Below, in pieces: positions 1-4,941 of a stretch of 7,030 nt of DNA; the first letter of the stretch is position 1, and each line of letters begins with the position of its first letter. Origin of the DNA: Clostridia bacterium (GTDB lineage: Bacteria; Bacillota; Clostridia; Christensenellales; UBA1242); contig JAQUUD010000054.1 in the NCBI GenBank assembly GCA_028694075.1, positions 1-7,030 on the forward strand. Direction: 5' to 3'. Made by a program: the position numbers and the translations under genes. Below the pieces are notes generated by a model. That model was not told where the DNA came from. It worked only from the letters and a program-made list of their open reading frames with translations, and searched no databases.

Positions 1-429
1 GAAGATTTAATAAATGAAATAATTGCAACAAATTGTGAAATTGGCAATCACGGATATTTACATAAAAGTCAAGATAAATTAAATCAGCAGGAAAGTTATG
101 ATGAAATAAATAAAACTCATAATTTAGTAAAATCATTAACTGGAGTTGAAATGAAGTTGTTTGCACCGCCTAGCGGGGCATATTCGGATAAAACAGTTGA
201 TATTGCAAAAGAATTGGGTTATAAAACAATTATGTGGACAAAGGATACGGTTGATTGGCGGGACCAAAATGAAGAACTTATATATTCTCGTGCAATTAAA
301 AATGCACACGGCGGAGATTTAATATTAATGCACCCAACAGGAGCAACAGTGAAAGCATTTTCAAGAATTGTTGATTATTTTATTCAAAATAATTTCAACT
401 TAACAACTGTAAGTGAAACGCTAATTTAA
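1..429 (+). CDS. Polysaccharide deacetylase, YlxY/PdaB-like (3' part, 5' end outside the window)
   Basis: This is the C-terminal 142 codons of a NodB-fold carbohydrate esterase (CE4), a family that removes N-acetyl groups from peptidoglycan or related glycans at the cell surface using a metal ion. Frame 1 is open from base 1. Visible motifs, numbered from the first codon here: the metal-binding H-x3-H at 17-21 (HGYLH), the motif-3 segment FAPPSG at 54-59, the VDWRD segment at 84-88, and the catalytic-His segment LILMHPT with His111. The first motif, carrying the catalytic Asp pair, lies upstream of the window. FAPPSG, with Ala where many CE4 enzymes have Arg, together with LMHPT resembles the YlxY/PdaB branch common in spore-forming Bacillota. 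That branch assignment is from memory of the family. The ATG at 151 is internal because the H-x3-H motif precedes it. The gene ends in TAA and its nearest clear terminator is about 165 bases downstream. Confidence 0.88.
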   Translation, partial: EDLINEIIATNCEIGNHGYLHKSQDKLNQQESYDEINKTHNLVKSLTGVEMKLFAPPSGAYSDKTVDIAKELGYKTIMWTKDTVDWRDQNEELIYSRAIKNAHGGDLILMHPTGATVKAFSRIVDYFIQNNFNLTTVSETLI

Positions 430-529
430 ACTTTGGAAATTTTTATAAAAATAAAATAATTTATCTTAATATAAAAAATATTATATGTTAATGAAATAAA
501 AACAAATGTCCGGAATTAAAATTTTTAAG

Positions 530-543
530 ACCATTTAAATGGT
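530..543. repeat. 14-bp perfect palindrome
   Basis: ACCATTTAAATGGT is a perfect palindrome. Its flanks (TTTTAAG on the left, AGTTTTAAA on the right) could extend an imperfect stem to about 525-556. It could be an operator, or part of the 3' UTR fold of the deacetylase transcript. The sequence does not decide between these. Confidence 0.45.
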
Positions 544-592
544 AGTTTTAAAGTGGTTTGGTTTTAGAAGTAGGTGATAAATTGTCATATAT

Positions 593-619
593 AAAAACGC
601 AAAAAATTTTGCGTTTTTT
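593..619 (+). terminator. Intrinsic terminator-like hairpin, potentially bidirectional
   Basis: The arms AAAAACGCAAAA (593-604) and TTTTGCGTTTTT (607-618) are perfectly complementary around a core ACGC/GCGT, and the 3' arm runs into T. The left arm starts with a run of A, so the same structure could terminate in the reverse direction. It is the first good terminator downstream of the deacetylase, although it lies about 165 bases past the stop codon. Confidence 0.7.
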
Positions 620-767
620 GCAATTGACACAATATATAGTGCTATGCAAATACATAATACCACAAAATACAAAATGTAAAAAACAACACAATGCAAAAAT
701 ATTTTTTAACTGAATGTAAATAATTTAATTAACCAAGTAAAAATATTTTACTAAAAGCAAAAAATTT

Positions 768-797
768 TTGACAGTTAATATGCTTTCAAAATACAAT
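768..797 (+). promoter_or_regulatory. Sigma-A-type promoter for the cysteine desulfurase
   Basis: TTGACA (768-773), an 18-bp spacer, then TACAAT (792-797). This is a perfect -35 and a -10 with one mismatch. Transcription would start near 804, giving a leader of about 125 nt before the ATG at 930. A second, weaker match lies inside the leader: TTGACT at 851-856 and TAGCAT at 874-879, with a 17-bp spacer. In DNA this AT-rich, chance matches are common, but the complete TTGACA is notable. Confidence 0.6.
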
Positions 798-860
798 AAA
801 ATATACTTTTTTATATAGTTGTATTGTTACCAATTTTTATTGCTTAAAATTTGACTTTTA

Positions 861-920
861 ATGTTTATTATGATAGCATTTTATGAACAGGCAATCAATA
901 AGGTTGGTAAGAGTTGTTAA
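861..920 (+). other. Possible 19-codon leader ORF (low support)
   Basis: ATG at 861 opens a 19-residue frame, MFIMIAFYEQAINKVGKSC, whose TAA at 918-920 overlaps the Shine-Dalgarno region of the downstream desulfurase. The last sense codon is Cys. No SD precedes this ATG, so translation is doubtful. It is recorded because its position, ending on the ribosome-binding site of a cysteine-consuming enzyme, is what a translational leader would look like. Confidence 0.15.
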
Positions 921-929
921 AAGGGAAAA

Positions 930-2072
930 ATGATTTTTTTAGATAATGCCAGCACAACAAAATTATGTAGTAAGGCTTTGAAAAATTTAAATAAATATAG
1001 CACGGAAAAATTTTATAATCCGTCATCTATTTATTCTGTAGGAATTGAAAATTTCAATAAAATTATTGATGTAAAGGAACTAATTTGCGAAAAACTTAAT
1101 GTCAAATTCAACAATAATATAATTTTTACAGGTTCGGCAACAGAAGCATCAAACTTGGCAATCTCGGGTTCATATAAAAAATCATTTAAGAAAATTATTG
1201 TATCAAAAGGTGAGCATCCATCAGTTTTTAACGTTGCATTGAATAAAAAATTAAAGGGTGCTCAAGTTGAATTTATTAATTTGCAAAAAAGCGGAGAAAT
1301 TGATTATGAACATTTTGAAAGTTTATTGGATAATAATGTGAATTTTATTTCAATTATTCATATCAGCAATGAAACTGGTGCAATAAATGATTTAAATAAA
1401 ATTTGTAATATTAAAAATAAAAAATGTCCGAACGCAATTTTGCATATTGATGGTGTTCAGGCTTTTGGAAAAATTGAAACAGACCTTTCTGAAAATGATG
1501 TTGATTTTTACACAATAAGCGCGCATAAATTGCACGGACCTAAGGGCTTAGGCGTTTTATATGTTAAAAATCCGAATAAACTTCAAACTCAAATTTGGGG
1601 CGGTGGGCAGGAATACAATCTTCGCTCAGGAACAGAAAATTTAGCAAGCATTATGGCGTTCAAATCTGCTATTGAAAACATAGGTGACATTGAAAAAAGT
1701 TTTAAAAAAGTTTTAAAATTAAACAATGCTTTTAAAAAAAATCTGTTTAATTTATTGGACGAAAAAATTAAAATTAAATTTATGCAAAATGATAATTTAT
1801 CGCCTTACATTATGTCTTTTTGCGTTCCCGGAATAAAGGGCGAAACATTGCTTCGTATGTGCGACAATAAAGGTCTACTGATTAGCACGGGCAGTGCGTG
1901 CTCTTCAAAGAAAAGCGGAAATCGGATTTTAGAAGCAATAGGATATTCAAAAAAGGAAATTGAAGGAAATGTGCGAGTAAGTTTTTCTAAGCAATCAACC
2001 AGTTTGGAAATAAAAAATGGCAGTGAAATTCTTGCAAGTTGCATAAATGAACTTTATTTTAAAATGAATTAA
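930..2072 (+). CDS. Cysteine desulfurase, IscS/NifS family (NifZ-like partner of ThiI)
   Basis: A PLP-dependent aminotransferase-fold enzyme of the cytoplasm that converts L-cysteine to alanine and leaves a persulfide on its own cysteine for transfer to acceptor proteins. At 380 residues the length is normal. Visible landmarks: N-terminal LDNASTT (4-10); GSATEASN (68-75) in the phosphate-binding region; His96 in GEHPSV, which stacks on PLP; NETGA (147-151); Asp174 and Gln177 in HIDGVQAFG; Schiff-base Lys200 in SAHKLHGPKG; RSGTEN (232-237); and catalytic Cys324 in STGSACSS. The SD-like AAAAGGGA (919-926) is slightly close to the ATG, but the start is supported because the family motif begins at residue 3. 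The next gene is a ThiI without a rhodanese domain, so this enzyme is most likely its dedicated sulfur donor, as NifZ is in Bacillus subtilis. A general Fe-S role (IscS/SufS) cannot be excluded, but no scaffold gene is next to it. Confidence 0.95.
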   Translation: MIFLDNASTTKLCSKALKNLNKYSTEKFYNPSSIYSVGIENFNKIIDVKELICEKLNVKFNNNIIFTGSATEASNLAISGSYKKSFKKIIVSKGEHPSVFNVALNKKLKGAQVEFINLQKSGEIDYEHFESLLDNNVNFISIIHISNETGAINDLNKICNIKNKKCPNAILHIDGVQAFGKIETDLSENDVDFYTISAHKLHGPKGLGVLYVKNPNKLQTQIWGGGQEYNLRSGTENLASIMAFKSAIENIGDIEKSFKKVLKLNNAFKKNLFNLLDEKIKIKFMQNDNLSPYIMSFCVPGIKGETLLRMCDNKGLLISTGSACSSKKSGNRILEAIGYSKKEIEGNVRVSFSKQSTSLEIKNGSEILASCINELYFKMN

Positions 2073-2158
2073 GGTTGAAGTTTATTGAGTGAAAAAAATT
2101 TTTATTTAACATAAAATTATTGTTAACAAATCTTAAATTAAAAATAAAAACAGAGAAC

Positions 2159-2187
2159 TTGAAATGTTTTAATTTAAATTATATTAC
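2159..2187 (+). promoter_or_regulatory. Candidate thiI promoter
   Basis: TTGAAA (2159-2164), a 17-bp spacer, then TATTAC (2182-2187). The start would be near 2194, leaving a leader of about 40 nt before the ATG at 2235. It could supplement read-through from the upstream gene. The match is moderate in very AT-rich DNA. Confidence 0.35.
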
Positions 2188-2221
2188 CTAGTTATATTTA
2201 GGCAAAAATTAAAAAATAAAT

Positions 2222-2229
2222 GAAGAGGA
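2222..2229 (+). promoter_or_regulatory. Ribosome-binding site that fixes the thiI start at 2235
   Basis: GAAGAGGA lies 6-7 bases before the ATG at 2235. It overlaps the upstream in-frame ATG at 2220, which itself has no SD. The longest ORF therefore begins five codons too early. Confidence 0.75.
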
Positions 2230-2234
2230 AAAAA

Positions 2235-3419
2235 ATGAAAGAAGTTATTTTATTAAGATATGGAGAAATTCATCTTAAAGGTCGCAATAGAAAATTTTTT
2301 GAAGATTTATTAATAGATAAAATTAAAAAAAGTTTGAAAGATATTAAATGTTCGCTCAAGCAAATATCGGGTAGATATCTTATAACTGATTTTGAAGAAA
2401 CTAAAAAACTTGAGATTATTGAGAAGGTTAAAAATGTTTTTGGTCTTATTTCGTTAAGTTTAGCGTGGGAAATCAAAACTAGTCAAGAAGAAATTGAAAA
2501 TATGAGCCTAAATTATTTCGAAAAATTAAATGAAAAAAAAGATTTGAAAAATCTGACTTTTAAAGTTTCAGTTAATAGGGCGGATAAAAAATTTCCAATG
2601 CATTCTGACGAATTCGGCGCGCATCTTGGCGGAATAATACTTGAGAAATTTAAAGAATTAAAGGTTGATTTATCTAAACCTGAAATTGAATTGATTGTTG
2701 ATATAAGAGAAAACGGTTTCACTTATATTTTAACGGAAAAGATTAACTGCAAAGGCGGAATGCCGGTTGGTAGTGCAGGGCAAGGGCTATTAATGCTGTC
2801 TGGCGGAATTGACAGCCCTGTTGCTGGATATTTAATGGCAAAGCGAGGTTTGAAAATTAATGCTATTCATTTTTTTAGTTTCCCTTACACAAGTTTGCAG
2901 GCAAAAGATAAGGTTATAAAACTTGCAAAAATTTTATCTCAATACACTTACAATATTAAACTGTATATGGTGCCTTTTACAAAAATTCAGGAACAAATTC
3001 ATTCAAATTGTGGCGAAAACTATATGATAACAGTTATGCGAAGAATTATGTTTAGAATTGCAGAAAAGATTTGTAAGCAAAATAATTTTGATGCAATTAT
3101 TACGGGTGAAAATTTGGGGCAGGTGGCAAGCCAGACCATTGAAAGTATAACGGTTTTTAATAATGTTGTAAAAGAAAAACCTGTTTTAAGACCAGTAATA
3201 TCGTTTGATAAATCTGAAATAATTAATATTGCAAGGGAAATTGGAACCTTTGAAACTTCAATTTTACCTTATGAAGATTGTTGCACTGTGTTTTTGCCAA
3301 AAAATCCGATTATTAGACCTAAATTAGATAATGTTTTAAAACAGGAAACTTATTTAAATATTGACGAATTGGTTGATGATGCAGTTCAAAACACGGAAGT
3401 TGTTTTGATTGATTATTAA
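2235..3419 (+). CDS. thiI: tRNA 4-thiouridine synthase ThiI (no rhodanese domain)
   Basis: ThiI uses ATP to adenylate U8 of tRNA and then inserts sulfur to give 4-thiouridine, a near-UV sensor; in some bacteria it also supplies sulfur for the thiamine thiazole. I start it at 2235 (394 residues) because the SD lies just upstream and the family's RYGEIHLKG motif then begins at residue 8. Order of domains: N-terminal ferredoxin-like domain (about 1-60), THUMP domain for tRNA binding (about 60-165), and a PP-loop ATP pyrophosphatase domain with SGGIDSPVAG (189-198). GENLGQVASQT (291-301) and EDCCTVF (347-353, Cys349/Cys350) are conserved; one of these Cys probably corresponds to the active-site Cys344 of the E. 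coli enzyme. The protein ends soon after, so the C-terminal rhodanese domain of the E. coli form is absent. Persulfide sulfur must therefore come directly from a desulfurase, presumably the one encoded just upstream. Confidence 0.95.
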   Translation: MKEVILLRYGEIHLKGRNRKFFEDLLIDKIKKSLKDIKCSLKQISGRYLITDFEETKKLEIIEKVKNVFGLISLSLAWEIKTSQEEIENMSLNYFEKLNEKKDLKNLTFKVSVNRADKKFPMHSDEFGAHLGGIILEKFKELKVDLSKPEIELIVDIRENGFTYILTEKINCKGGMPVGSAGQGLLMLSGGIDSPVAGYLMAKRGLKINAIHFFSFPYTSLQAKDKVIKLAKILSQYTYNIKLYMVPFTKIQEQIHSNCGENYMITVMRRIMFRIAEKICKQNNFDAIITGENLGQVASQTIESITVFNNVVKEKPVLRPVISFDKSEIINIAREIGTFETSILPYEDCCTVFLPKNPIIRPKLDNVLKQETYLNIDELVDDAVQNTEVVLIDY

Positions 3420-3577
3420 TAAGATGATTATTGATATAATTTAAAAAATTTTTTTGTTAGATGGCATAATTAATATTAAAATTAATTTAAATATATTTTT
3501 TAAAGTGAGAACTACTAGTCTTAGTTTCTATTGGATTTATTTGCAGAAACTATTTAAAAATTTTTTCAGTCAAAAAT

Positions 3578-3596
3578 AATATACATTTTGTATATT
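3578..3596. repeat. Inverted repeat upstream of the -35 region
   Basis: AATATACA-TTT-TGTATATT is a perfect 8-bp inverted repeat with a 3-base centre, ending 7 bases before the presumed -35 of the following gene. It is a candidate regulator-binding site. Confidence 0.45.
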
Positions 3597-3603
3597 TGTT
3601 TGT

Positions 3604-3632
3604 TTGCATTTATTTCAATGCAATGATATAAT
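3604..3632 (+). promoter_or_regulatory. Candidate promoter with an inverted repeat in the spacer
   Basis: A consensus -10 TATAAT (3627-3632) has TTGCAT 17 bp upstream (3604-3609), a weak -35. TTGCATT (3604-3610) and AATGCAA (3617-3623) form a perfect 7-bp inverted repeat covering the -35 and most of the spacer, which is a typical place for a repressor operator. Transcription would start near 3639, leaving a leader of about 88 nt. Confidence 0.45.
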
Positions 3633-3714
3633 AAATTTTATAGATTTAAAATTTATTTAGATTTAATAATTTTTTTAAATTAGAATTTCTTAAACAAATA
3701 TGCAAGCATATCTT

Positions 3715-3720
3715 GAAAGG
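3715..3720 (+). promoter_or_regulatory. Ribosome-binding site that favours the start at 3727
   Basis: GAAAGG stands 6 bases before the ATG at 3727. The earlier in-frame ATG at 3700 has only AT-rich DNA upstream and no SD. Confidence 0.6.
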
Positions 3721-3726
3721 TTGAAT

Positions 3727-4674
3727 ATGAATATTTTTAATGAGGGGACAATTGAAAGTTTTGCAATAGGCGTTGATTATGAAATTATTGAAGATACATT
3801 AAAAAAACTTAATGTAATTATTGATAACGCTGTTTCTGATATTAAAAGAGGCAATGCCTATATTACTGGGAACTGTGAAATAATTCCAATAAATGAATTT
3901 TGTTCAGGTGCTGTTTCGCCGAATTCTTCGCTTGATGTGTTGTTAGTTTTGACCAGTTCGCAAATTGAATTTAATACTTTAAAATTCAATAATAATAAAC
4001 TTAAAAAATTTTGGAATAAGATAAAATATTCTTGGAAACATCGAAAAGATGATGATAAAAGAAAAAAGAAAAAACATAAAATTCAAATCTCAGAAAATCC
4101 TCAGGATAAAAGCAAGTATGATATTCATCAATTTAATAAAGACCTTTTAAATTCAATAGTAAATTATATTAGCAAAACCACGATTTGCAGTATTGAAAAT
4201 GGAATTGTTAAAATCAATGGTGATGCCTTACCTTTTAAAACTCGCATTTTTCCGGTAATAAATAAGTTTGGCTCATATAATTATTTTGTAGAAAGCAAAA
4301 ATAAATTTGTAAATATGGATTTTAAAAACAGATTTAAAATAAATGAGCAAATGTATGTAAAATATGGCGAAAAATATCTTTCACTTTTAAGAATTTTTAA
4401 TACATTATATTTTAATATTTATAACACTTCGCCAAATCAAATTTTTATTGAAAGCCTGATTTTTAACTTACCAGAAGAAGCATTTTATAAAAAAACAAAT
4501 TATGAATCTTTTATTTTTGCCATAAATTATTTTGCAAATACAAATTCAAATGCGTTAATATCCTGCACCGATTCTAATAAAAAAATTTATGAAGATGATT
4601 TAAGTGGAGTATCCTTAAATAAAATAATTGACTTTTTTAACAATATAAAAAAGTTTGTAGAAATGAAATATTGA
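3727..4674 (+). CDS. Divergent nucleotidyltransferase-fold protein, probably catalytically degenerate
   Basis: No specific gene is recognised. The 315-residue protein (start at 3727, chosen on its SD) follows the layout of CD-NTase/OAS-like nucleotidyltransferases. CSGAVSPNSSLDVLLVL (59-75) sits where the GS...DxD strand belongs, but only one Asp (Asp70) is present; its partner is Ser68 or Leu72 depending on the alignment. PFKTRIFP (169-176) corresponds to the strand that usually reads 'vDvvP' and carries the third Asp, here Arg173. The helical half is well kept: a Tyr/Lys/Arg-rich helix ending YLSLLRIF (217-224), then SPNQIFIESLIFNLP (235-249), resembling the family's 'pSyliEcLlyNvP'. A Lys/Arg-rich insert (about 91-118) separates the first strand from the FNKDLL helix. 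There is no signal peptide, so it is probably cytoplasmic. It appears monocistronic, with its own promoter and terminator and no CBASS effector nearby. The fold assignment is from memory of family patterns; loss of catalysis is inference. Confidence 0.6.
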   Translation: MNIFNEGTIESFAIGVDYEIIEDTLKKLNVIIDNAVSDIKRGNAYITGNCEIIPINEFCSGAVSPNSSLDVLLVLTSSQIEFNTLKFNNNKLKKFWNKIKYSWKHRKDDDKRKKKKHKIQISENPQDKSKYDIHQFNKDLLNSIVNYISKTTICSIENGIVKINGDALPFKTRIFPVINKFGSYNYFVESKNKFVNMDFKNRFKINEQMYVKYGEKYLSLLRIFNTLYFNIYNTSPNQIFIESLIFNLPEEAFYKKTNYESFIFAINYFANTNSNALISCTDSNKKIYEDDLSGVSLNKIIDFFNNIKKFVEMKY

Positions 4675-4705
4675 TTAACCAATATTTAACAAATAATTGA
4701 AATAG

Positions 4706-4729
4706 AAACGGAATATTTTTCGTTTTTTT
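4706..4729 (+). terminator. Intrinsic terminator of the nucleotidyltransferase-like gene
   Basis: AAACGGAA (4706-4713) pairs with TTTCGTTT (4718-4725), including one G-U pair, around a TATT loop. Four more T follow, giving a run of seven. It lies 32 bases after the TGA. Confidence 0.75.
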
Positions 4730-4749
4730 ATTAATTTGTATTATAAATA

Positions 4750-4769
4750 ATGTTATTTAATGTTTAAGG
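4750..4769. repeat. ATGTT direct repeat pair, distal copy
   Basis: ATGTTATTTA followed directly by ATGTTTAAGG gives two half-sites with a 10-bp period. The arrangement matches the pair at 4827-4846, which is 77 bp downstream. Confidence 0.35.
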
Positions 4770-4826
4770 TGAATTTATTTAACTAATTTTAATGAATTGT
4801 ATTTCTATGTTTAAAAAAGTAATTTT

Positions 4827-4846
4827 ATGTTAAATAATGTTAAATT
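4827..4846. repeat. ATGTTAAAT direct repeat pair, proximal to the promoter
   Basis: ATGTTAAATA followed by ATGTTAAATT is a tandem direct repeat with a 10-bp period, ending 4 bases before the -35 at 4851. Same-face half-sites just upstream of a -35 are typical of activator binding, for example by OmpR-type response regulators. The identity of any regulator is unknown. Confidence 0.4.
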
Positions 4847-4850
4847 TTAG

Positions 4851-4879
4851 TTGATAAAGAAATTATATTAGTATATAAT
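4851..4879 (+). promoter_or_regulatory. Promoter of the surface protein gene
   Basis: TTGATA (4851-4856), a 17-bp spacer, then TATAAT (4874-4879), one mismatch from the sigma-A consensus with ideal spacing. Transcription would start near 4886. Confidence 0.7.
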
Positions 4880-4941
4880 AAATATAAAATTATAATAATT
4901 GCTAAAAAATATCTTGAATTTTAAAAACGGGGTACAAAAAT

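Larger units (their letters stand above)
430..767. other. Non-coding, AT-rich intergenic stretch
   Basis: No convincing gene is seen on either strand. The stretch holds a 14-bp palindrome (530-543), a hairpin plus T-run (593-619) and a short inverted repeat AGTAAAA-ATA-TTTTACT (736-752). A TTG-initiated frame from 582 has an SD-like AGGTGAT just upstream, but it runs straight through the terminator hairpin and encodes an unremarkable Lys/Gln-rich peptide, so I do not call it. Confidence 0.6.
2073..2234. other. Intergenic stretch between desulfurase and thiI
   Basis: AT-rich, with no gene. GAAAAAAATTTTT near 2090 is an A/T-only inverted repeat without a GC-containing stem, so I do not call a terminator and read-through from the desulfurase into thiI is possible. 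The stretch also contains a candidate thiI promoter (2159-2187). Confidence 0.5.
3420..3726. other. Intergenic stretch with inverted repeats
   Basis: No gene is seen. TTAAAAAATTTTTTT at about 3441-3457 is an A/T-only repeat and a poor terminator. Segments AGAACTA (3508-3514), TAGTTTCT (3522-3529) and AGAAACTA (3545-3552) can form two mutually exclusive short hairpins. Inverted repeats at 3578-3596 and 3604-3623 lie at the promoter of the next gene. Confidence 0.5.
4675..4941. other. Intergenic stretch
   Basis: No gene is seen. The stretch contains the terminator of the preceding gene (4706-4729), two pairs of ATGTT-type direct repeats (4750-4769 and 4827-4846), a near-consensus promoter (4851-4879) and a leader of about 55 nt ending in an atypical CGGGGT (4928-4933) eight bases before the next ATG. 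Confidence 0.55.

Noticed and set aside
582..712. TTG-started small ORF after AGGTGAT
   Set aside because: It runs through the terminator hairpin at 593-619 and has no recognisable protein features. The SD-like match is probably chance.
1805..2044. Minus-strand open frame of 79 codons inside the desulfurase gene
   Set aside because: It lies opposite the catalytic-Cys region of a well-supported gene, has no homology signal I recognise, and is best explained as a shadow frame.
2088..2107. A/T-only inverted repeat after the desulfurase (and a similar one at about 3441-3457 after thiI) as terminators
   Set aside because: There is no G-C pair in the stem. In this composition, A-run/T-run repeats are frequent and would make very weak hairpins.
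2220..2234. ATG at 2220 as the thiI start
   Set aside because: The GAAGAGGA Shine-Dalgarno lies after it and before the ATG at 2235, and homologues begin close to the RYGE motif, so the five extra codons are probably not translated.
2270..2722. Two minus-strand open frames (68 and 69 codons) inside thiI
   Set aside because: They are antisense to the conserved ThiI N-terminal and THUMP regions, and their low-complexity Ser/Leu/Phe composition is typical of reverse frames in AT-rich genes.
3727..4674. CBASS anti-phage operon, suggested by the CD-NTase-like protein
   Set aside because: No effector, Cap2/Cap3 or HORMA/TRIP13 gene lies beside it, the gene appears monocistronic, and the catalytic residues are mostly missing.
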